Source of the DNA: Cherax quadricarinatus
Lineage: Eukaryota; Arthropoda; Malacostraca; Decapoda; Parastacidae
NCBI RefSeq assembly: GCF_038502225.1
Contig: NC_091355.1
Span: forward strand, 14,332,541-14,396,540
Length of the DNA stretch: 64,000 bases
Reading direction: 5' to 3'
Both the position numbers and the translations under genes were made by a program. The notes beneath the pieces are model-generated. The model did not search any database. It was given only the letters and a program-made list of their open reading frames with translations, and was not told the origin of the DNA. Positions 56,440 through 64,000 of this stretch are shown one piece after another. Within the stretch, counting starts at the first letter, position 1; every line of letters begins with the position of its first letter.

Positions 56440-56768
56440 AGAAGTGTCCCTGTTTCAGATGATGTAAGACAGAAAATTTAAACCAGAGGGGACCAGAAAA
56501 TTTCAAAAAAGAGACCTAAACAGGCTGGATGCGTGGTCCAAAAAACAAAGGGTAATTGAAGGTAAAATTGTGATGAGTCAAAGGGATGTTGGGAAGTTTT
56601 TCTTCAGTCATAGGGGTTAGGGAAATTTTTCAATGTAGTAAAAGGGGGAACCCATACATAGTTTTAAGACAAGGGATGAAGCAGGGGGGGGAGTCCCTAG
56701 CATCGGTAAAAGGAAAGGGGACCAGGACCCAGCCTAACCCTGCAACCACAATTAGGTGAGTACACACA
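56440..56768 (+). mobile_element. Jockey/CR1-like LINE, 3' fragment with internal deletion
   Basis: Landmarks: gaagtgtccctgtttcagat (FADD region), aggctggatgcgtggtcc, then a jump to gatgagtcaaagggatgttg, cttcagtcatagg, acccatacatagttttaaga and tgcaaccacaattaggtgag-tacacac. About 500 bp of the ORF2 C-terminus are missing between them. Corrupted by homopolymer runs. Confidence 0.75.
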
Positions 56769-59340
56769 AATATCGGAACAAGATATACAGGATGCAACAA
56801 ACCACGGGGGGAGTTAAAGATAGTTTTGGGCTTTTCCGGTTGAAACCAAAAATTTCAGGAGTTTGCAATGATGCAAAAAAGGTCCAAGTAGTTTACGGGG
56901 AACGTCCTTTGGGGACTTCCTGTGAATAAAAAACAATTAAAAAAAACATGATGACTTGCCTTTTATAAGGAGTTAAAGAAAATTGTCTTTTAAATATCCC
57001 GGGGAAAGGGGTTTTAGAAACATTTCCCCTGATTTGGGCCCTTTTTAAAAGTCACAGATTTTGCGTTTTTTGTTCTTACCTTATATAAAAAGAGCAAGGT
57101 TTGTGCAAGTCGGGAAAACAGCAAAAATTTGGGCCCCTGAATGTTAATTAACGAAGAAGACGTTTGCCAGCCCCACAACGATCATTGTTACCTGACCATA
57201 CAAAAGATTTTGTCCCCATTTTATATCTAGACCGCATTCGACCATTCACCACAAGGAAGGGAAGTAGGTTTTTTCGTGGGGTCTGTGTGTGCCCAGTTTT
57301 TTGGGGTGAGCCATGTTGCCCTCTGTTGTTTCCCGCCCCCTCCCCTAGCCACTTTTCGTTCCCCCCTTTGTGTATTTTTCGTTTTTGGCAAGTGATTTAA
57401 AATTTCACTACAGACATACAAAAATTTTCCCCCCTTTTAATTAAAGAGGGGAGTTTTGGTTCTTTCGTAGTTTCCCTTTCTTTTTCCCTTTCCCATCCCC
57501 TTTGGAACATAGGGGAATTCATTTTCTATGAGGGGGCCGCACTTTTATTAAATTGTATTGAAAATGAAAACGTTTTTTTCCCCTTGCAAAGTTTACAATG
57601 TGGTTTTAATATTAAAAAAAATATTAATTAGAAAAAGACAACCCAAAATGCCTTTGGCATTTCGTTATTTTTCCCCTTTTTTAAAAATAATGTTTTTAAA
57701 ATAATACTCTGTTTCAGGTGTTTTCAGCAAACAGTTTTTGGGCCCAAGAGGATTTAAAAAGGGGAAATTTGACCCGAAAACCAAATTTTTTAGTTTGGTA
57801 ACGTAAATGATAAAGCATTAGGCTTAAACAGAGGGGTATTAAGAGCTTCAGTAGTCACAAAATGAACGCTGATAGGTATAAAGTTTTTTGTAAAAACATT
57901 AATGTTCCCGGCCCGGTCTTTTCGAAACGATTGAAAATCCCTTATTTTAAAGAGGGGGCCCCAAATCATTTTTTGTGACTTTTCGGGGTTTTCCAGGTAA
58001 ATCACAAAATGCTGCTATGTATGGGAAAATTTTTGTAACTATTTTGATACCCGTACCTGAAAAATTTTTTAACAGGTGTTTGGGGAAAAAACCCGGGGGC
58101 CCCGACGAGATTTTTATATTGTTCCTTTAAAACAAAAAAGAAAAACACACTTTGGGGGCTCTTGGGTGAATAAAGAATAATTTTTGTGTTAATTACCACT
58201 TTAATGAGACTTATGGGGTTTGCTATAATTTTTTTTTTTTAAAAATTTTTCTTTTTACATCTGGAATTTAAAAAACGGGTTTTGCTTGGTTTAGGGTGCC
58301 TCTTGGGCTTTTTCCTCGTTGGACTGTTTCAAGACACACTAGCTTTTTTTCCTGAATTTCTTTAGATTTTTCACAATTTTTCTGAAGAACAGGAATGCAG
58401 CCCCCAAAAACCTGAACAACATTATTTCCCCAGAGGCTGATGTGATATTAAAAGAATTTTTGAGATCACTGGTCTTTTGGGGTTTAAATGTACCTGTTTT
58501 TTCAAAGAGGGTTGGTTAGTTTTTAAAAGGGTTTTTTTTTAACTACACATCCGGAAAAATCTCGTTTCAAACCATTTACACAATTACCTAAATTTTAATC
58601 AAAATTTTGCCGAGAGAGATTAACGTTTTTAAAAGTTTGTATTTTTGGGGCAAGGAATTAAAAAAAGAAATGGGTTATAGCATGGAAGAAAGGGGTCCGG
58701 GGTTTGGGTCACCATTTTGTATGGTGACTAATTCCTTTTTATTCCAAAAGGGACTTCATCTTTACCAAATTTCGTTTGCCGTTTGTTGGGTGTTGACCAT
58801 TGGAAATTTTCTTTCAGAAAAAACATCATATATCCCTTTCAAGCCACACTTGTAAATTGAGTTTTAAAATGCTTTATCCAGGGCTATAAAAAAGGCAGGG
58901 TACAGGTGAGGCAGGATAAGAATGATGATTTCATTTTTTTTGCCCCCAGCTCACAAAAATTAAAAAAAATTTAAAAATTTCCCAAGTTCTGCTCATTATT
59001 AACATAATTGAATTCCATTAAACTTTCCTTCCACTCCATTTTGTTTATTTACCCCAGAGAGCCCGGGAAGGGGTTTTATTTAAAGCCAGGATGAAAGCCG
59101 ATACTTTGGTTTTTTCCCATGGCAAAAGGAAAAAGCCAATGGGAAAATAGTATATACGAATTTTATATATGTTTATGCACTGCTATGCATATAGAATAAC
59201 TTTGGGGTTTTACTCATTTTGAAAAATAATTCCCGCTAGAAAGAAAAAAGATTTTTTAAAAGTTCGCACAGGCAGAATTTTATCAAGTGGGGTAAAATTT
59301 GTAAAATATTGTTAGAAAAATTTTAGTTCAAAAAATTTAT
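56769..59340. other. Low-quality AT-rich stretch
   Basis: No tandem arrays, recurring repeats or credible genes. Homopolymers prevent frame analysis. Confidence 0.4.
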
Positions 59341-59359
59341 CAGATTTTGATAATATTTC

Positions 59360-59695
59360 TGAAGACTTCTAGAGAAGTTTTTTAAAAACGCCTTAAAAGG
59401 GGAAATTTTTCAAACACGACTCCTAATGTTTTTAAAAACGACTTTAAAAATTTTTCAAAAAACGACTTAGAGAAGTTTTTTAAAAACGCCTCCTAGAGAA
59501 GTTTTTTTAAAAACGACTCCCGGAAAAAAGTTTTTTTTAAAAATTTTTCCCTTTTAGAGAAATTTTTTTCACGACTTCTAGATTATTTTTTAAACACACC
59601 CTTGGGTTTTTTAAAAAGACTTCTAGGGTTTTTAAAAAAACGCTCAGAGAAAATTTTTTTAAAAAGACTCAAGGGGGAAAATTTTTAAAATGAAG
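59360..59695. repeat. Degenerate minisatellite, acgacttctagagaagtttt unit
   Basis: About ten copies of a unit of roughly 26-30 bp (gacttctagagaagtttttt, then aaaaac). Sequence errors blur the period. Confidence 0.75.
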
Positions 59696-62215
59696 GCCTT
59701 TAACATATTGACACTTTTATTTCCTTGAATTTGAATATTTCCCCGGGTCCTTCCGCGTCAGACAAACCAATTAAAGGGGAAAAAAATGATGAGTATGAAT
59801 GTTTCCCAACTTCATCTCATCAAAACATTATTCTTCAACCATTAACCCAAGCAGTTAGTAATATACTTCCCGTATTCTAGGAATTTGAACCAAATTTCCC
59901 GAATATAAAGGAAGTTTTGCTCCAAAAGTTTTGATATTTACCCAAAAAAAAAATTTGATTACCCGGGTTGGGTTGAACTGGGGTCTGAGGGGGTTTCAAA
60001 AGTTTTAGGCTAATTGCGCGTTGAAATAATTGGGCTGGAGAACCGCTGAATTTTAACTAGGCTTTAAATTCATCCGCTTTGAACCCAAAGCGAGTCAAAA
60101 CCCGGCCAGCCCCGGGGTTTTCAGCCCGCTGGCCAGCGTGTAAGCCATCCGCTGGGGGTGGGGATTTAAAATTTGCCCAACTAGGGATTTTTTACACCTT
60201 GGTATATAAAATTTTATGAAACATGAAATATAATTAGTTTAATGAAGCCTATTGTAGCCAAGGGGTGGCCCAGGTTTAATACCCCGTTTGGGCTGGGGTT
60301 TTAGACCACCTTTCCTGAGTTCATTCCCCCTTGCAGTCCAGGTCTAGTTTTCTTTTAAAATTTTTTCCCACTGAGGACAAATATATATATGATCCATTTT
60401 ATTCCAAAATTTTCTCGTTTGAACTTACATTTATGTGAAAGGGAAAAGGAAATTTAACCCCTGTTTTTGGATTTTTCAGCCCCATAAAGAAACGTTGGGA
60501 AATTTCGTGTTATGAAGGATATTCTTTGATTATAAAAAAAACGTGCCAAAAAAATATTGCCTTATTCTGGGAAAGGGTTTCACCAGCCCGGGGGTTTCTT
60601 TTGGGCCAATGCAAAAGGTGGGAAAATGAAAAGGGGGAGTTTGAAGGAAGTCTGGCCTGAAGTCATGTTTGGGCACCAGTCCATCAGGCTGATGACCCAA
60701 CTGATGGATTTAACACATCGACTCCCATCTAGGTGGGGTGCAGACGCCTGGGGGTCTCCGCCACATCTTGGCTAAGGGCCCCCGGGGTTTGGGGCTTAAC
60801 ATGAATTACTACAAATTTTAAATGCTTTAGGGTTTTTAGGCCCAAAAATTCATGTTCCCGAATTGGGGATGTCTGACCCCCCTTGAAACTTTCAACAGAA
60901 AACTGAGTCCCAAAAGGAGATAGTGACTTTTAAACAAGAGTCCCCACTAATGTTCAGGTTGATTTTGCTTTTTCAGTTGGGTGATAGGGCTGTTATCAAT
61001 TTCATGGGGGAGCGGAAAAATTTTGCCAATTAAAAAAATTAATGATATTTCTGTAATCTTTTTTATAAAGTTAAGCCTTTAAATCGTAAGAGTCAAAAAA
61101 TTTATTTACATCACAACTTTGACAAAAAAGATGTTTTCCCCAAAGTTCTTTTTAAATCTTAGAAATTTCCGCCCCAAAAAGTTTTTAGGAAGGGAGAAAT
61201 TATCATCAAGGGTTTTTTGATACTGGGTTTTGAGCAAGATAGCATTTATGAAGGGGTTCTTTTGAAGCCGATCACCCGGGTTTGAGTCCTGGGGGGGGAA
61301 CTATTAAACCCATTGGGGTGCACCGCCCGAACATTATCGAATAAAGGGTGGTGGGCTTTTTTCCCGTTCCCCTTTTCCCTGATAAGAAAAAGCCAACGGG
61401 TAAAAAATTTTTACCCATGATGATCAAGGGAAACACCCTTTTAGAAGGACCTATAAAAAAACGTGAATTAAAAAAAAAAAGGGAAAAGGGAAGATCAATC
61501 GATACAAATAAAAAATATATCAGGAGGATATATATCGGGAAAATGATCATGGAATACTGTAAGAAGGCCCTTTAGACGGTGTCCTTTTGAGTTTGGGGAT
61601 CATTGTGTCTTGGAATATTAGGCAGAGAAGAAAAAAGGGGCAGTGTAATTAAACACGGGTTTTAAAAAGAAAAATATAATTCAGTGAGGGGGGTGATGGT
61701 TTTTCGTCATTTAGAAGGGATAGAGGAAAAATTGGGTCAAGAGTTTGAAAAAAATAAATGGGGGATGATAAGGGGAAAAAAAGTTCCCGGGAAAAGTAAG
61801 ACGTACAAAGGGGGAGAATAACTGAAGGGGGAAAAAGGGGAAAACGGGCATAAATAAGGAGATATAAATGAGGGGTTTTGAGGGAAAAAAATTATGGAAA
61901 AACCTGAGATTCAGCAAAAACCGTTAATATGTTTTAAAAATAGAAGGAAAATGGTTTGAAGACGAAAGCAGGATGGAGGGGATTTGGGGATTACGTAAAA
62001 GTTGATGAATGGAGGCAAACACTAGTTTTCCCGGATTATAGTTTTTGCAAGTATGGAGAGGGGGGACATTTTACATCTTTAGCTTTTGGATTTTCCTACC
62101 AAAAACCCCGCTTTGGGCCAGTCTCCCCGGGTTGGTCACCCAAAGGGTTGCTTGGGGGCCCCGGGGCCCCCCCTATCTATCACATCCTGGGGTTTATAGC
62201 AAATCACATCCAGAA
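59696..62215. other. Low-quality spacer with possible tRNA-like boxes
   Basis: Two loose B-box-like strings occur: caggtttaataccccg at about 60,270 and gggtttgagtcc at about 61,278. Neither has a matching A-box or arms. An 8-bp inverted pair, tccatcag and ctgatgga, lies at 60,680-60,708. Confidence 0.3.
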
Positions 62216-62217
62216 AT

Positions 62218-62275
62218 CGTATTATTATTATAATCAAAAGAAGCGCTAAGCCACAAGAACTATACAGACCCGAAA
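62218..62275 (-). mobile_element. SINE-like repeat, copy 8 (5' remainder)
   Basis: attattattataatcaaaag, aagcgctaagccacaagaac and tatacag match the ATT-tail end of the family. The rest is missing. Confidence 0.6.
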
Positions 62276-62669
62276 TCGTAAGAAACGCACTCCCAAACTT
62301 TTTTTAAAAAGCTGATAGATTTTTAAACCCAACCCCTTTTTGGGAATTTCGGAAAACTGATTAAGATTCGTAAAAGTAAAAATAAATATAAAAATTTCAA
62401 AAACTTTAATTTTTTCCCAGAAAAAAAATAAAAAGACAGCATTTCGAAAAACATGGCAAAAAAAATAAACGCAACCCGATAAAAAAAAAAAGCTTGACCG
62501 CGATGTCGTTTTTTTTTTGGAAAAAAAAGCTCCAAAGAGTGATGGTACCGTTTTCTTTGTTTTCGTGGGTGTTTATAGTTTGATTATTGTTTGCCTGTTT
62601 AAAAAAAATTTCTTTATTTAAAATGGGGCAATGAAATTGGGTTAAAAAAGGTGAAAATCACTGGAAAAA

Positions 62670-63830
62670 GGGTATGGAGTCAAAAAGACTACGAATATAG
62701 GGATGGGGTTTAAAAACTAATAAATAAGGGGTCAAGGGAAATACTACTGGAAATAGGTTTGGGGTCAGAAGTACTACTGGAAATATATGGAGTCAGAAGG
62801 GGCCCCCTGGGAAAATAGTATGGAGTCAGAAGTACCACTGAATATAGAAGGAGTCGAATACCACTGAAATATATGGGGTCAGAAGTAATTTCTTGGGAAA
62901 ATAAAAGGAGTCAGAAGACTGCTGGGAAAAAGGGGGTGGGGTCAGAAGTACTGGGGGGAATATAGGGGGGAGCCCAAAAATACTACTGGAATATAGTAAG
63001 GATTGGGGGTGCACACTAAAAATAGTGTGGAGTCAGAAGTACTACTGAATATAGGGGAGTCAAAGTACTGCTGAATATAGTATGGAGCCCAAAAACTGCT
63101 GGGAAAATAAAAGGGGTCGAAGTACTGCTGAAATAGTATGGTCAGAAGTACTGCTGGGAAAATAGGTGGATGGGGTTAAAAAACTAATTATGGAGCCGAA
63201 GGACCACTGAATGAAAAAAGTCAGAAGTACTGTTTAATATAGATGGAGCGAAGACTTGGAATATAAAATATGGAGCGAAAACCACTGAAAAATAGTATGG
63301 AGTCAGAAGTACTACTGAATATAGTGGAGTCGGAATACTACTGGGAAAATAGATGGAGTCAGAAGTACTGCTGAAATAGTATGGGGTCAGAAGTACTGCT
63401 TTAATATTTTGTATGGGTCAGAAGTACTTTCTGGAAAAATAGGGATGGGGTCAGGAAATATACCGGAATTTTAAAGGGAAAGACTACTGAAAAGGGGTGG
63501 GGTCAGAAGTACCACTGGGAAAATAGTATGGAGGAAGTACTACTGAATAAGTATGGAGTCAAAATACTACTGGAAATATAGAGTCAGAAGTACTGCTGGG
63601 AAAATAGTGGAGTCAGAAGCACCGTGAAATATGTGGGGTCAGAAGAAACTGGGAAAATATTGGGGCCCGAAAAACTACTGGAATATAGTATGGAGTCAGA
63701 AGTACCACTGAATAAGTATGAGCCAAAGTACTACTGGAATAAAGGAGTCAGAAGTACTTTACTTTTAATATGATGGGTCAGGGAAAACTGGAAAAGAACC
63801 GGGAGTAAAGACCACTGGAATAAAGGTGTA
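62670..63830. repeat. About 29-bp satellite, roughly 40 corrupted copies
   Basis: The unit is agtcagaagtactactggaa followed by tatagtatgg, with actgct and accact variants. Copies vary from about 24 to 34 bp because of indels and homopolymer runs that look like sequence error. Confidence 0.9.
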
Positions 63831-63889
63831 GGGAAACAGCGTACCAATTTCGGAAAACGATGGGAAAAAATCCCCGGGTCACCGGAACA

Positions 63890-64000
63890 GAGGGCCCCTG
63901 CGATAAATCTGTCTCATCAGCAGTGGGAACTGCGATAAATTTATCATCAGCAGTATAACCCGAAAAAACCCGTCTCATCAGCAGTACTTTTTGGGCTGTT
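63890..64000. repeat. Short repeat gtctcatcagcagt, 3 copies
   Basis: ctcatcagcagt-like strings at about 63,912, 63,944 and 63,974 with gataaat between the first two; cut by the window end. Confidence 0.6.

Noticed and set aside
60262..61290. tRNA genes at about 60.27 and 61.28 kb
   Set aside because: Only loose B-box-like strings; no A-box, acceptor stem or anticodon arm can be built.

Overview
This window looks like repeat-dominated, non-coding DNA from a eukaryote, most likely an arthropod and probably a decapod crustacean. The evidence is compositional and by family. There are many long (CA)n, (TA)n and (GA)n tracts, several non-LTR retrotransposon copies, a SINE-like family with (ATT)n tails, a palindromic MITE with GTGCCGAATA ends, and interspersed repeats that I recall from crayfish, lobster and shrimp sequence. 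The decapod assignment is from memory, not from a search. I found no convincing host protein-coding gene, rRNA or functional tRNA. Nearly all open frames are microsatellite read-through, antisense shadows, or pieces of retrotransposons.

Layout: 1-10 kb holds minisatellites (20-bp, 53-bp, 28-bp and 24-bp arrays), three MITE copies and a 154-bp double-hairpin foldback at 8.3 kb. From 10 to 30.7 kb the window is dominated by one LINE family (apurinic-type endonuclease plus reverse transcriptase, Jockey/CR1-like) in at least eight states of decay. The best copy lies at about 25.6-29.7 kb and has an 872-codon open frame covering most of the endonuclease and all of the RT. Several LINE fragments start or stop exactly at (CA)n tracts. 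From 31 to 42 kb there is AT-rich spacer with SINE copies, a tRNA-like SINE at 32.8 kb, a tandem duplication at 36 kb and an interspersed repeat at 39.7-40.1 kb.

From about 42.1 kb to the end the character of the sequence changes. Known repeats become full of short homopolymer runs (aaaa, gggg, cccc, tttt) in place of the expected bases. I read this as a poorly corrected assembly segment rather than biology. Within it one can still recognise a G-rich Tx1/L1-like LINE (about 44.5-48.6 kb), more MITE, SINE and decapod-repeat copies, an 87-bp interval bounded by inverted repeats and carrying a tRNA B-box (52.2 kb), and a roughly 29-bp satellite that fills most of the last 1.2 kb.

How parts work together: the LINE ORF1/ORF2 proteins would have driven their own copying and possibly that of the SINEs. 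LINE 3' tails (repeats of AAATAGGTGAGTAC followed by CA) and MITE/TA junctions appear to be linked to microsatellite growth. No undescribed gene system is visible. The most unusual items are the LINE/(CA)n coupling, the double-hairpin foldback, the MITE-in-TA arrays and the abrupt quality change near 42 kb.
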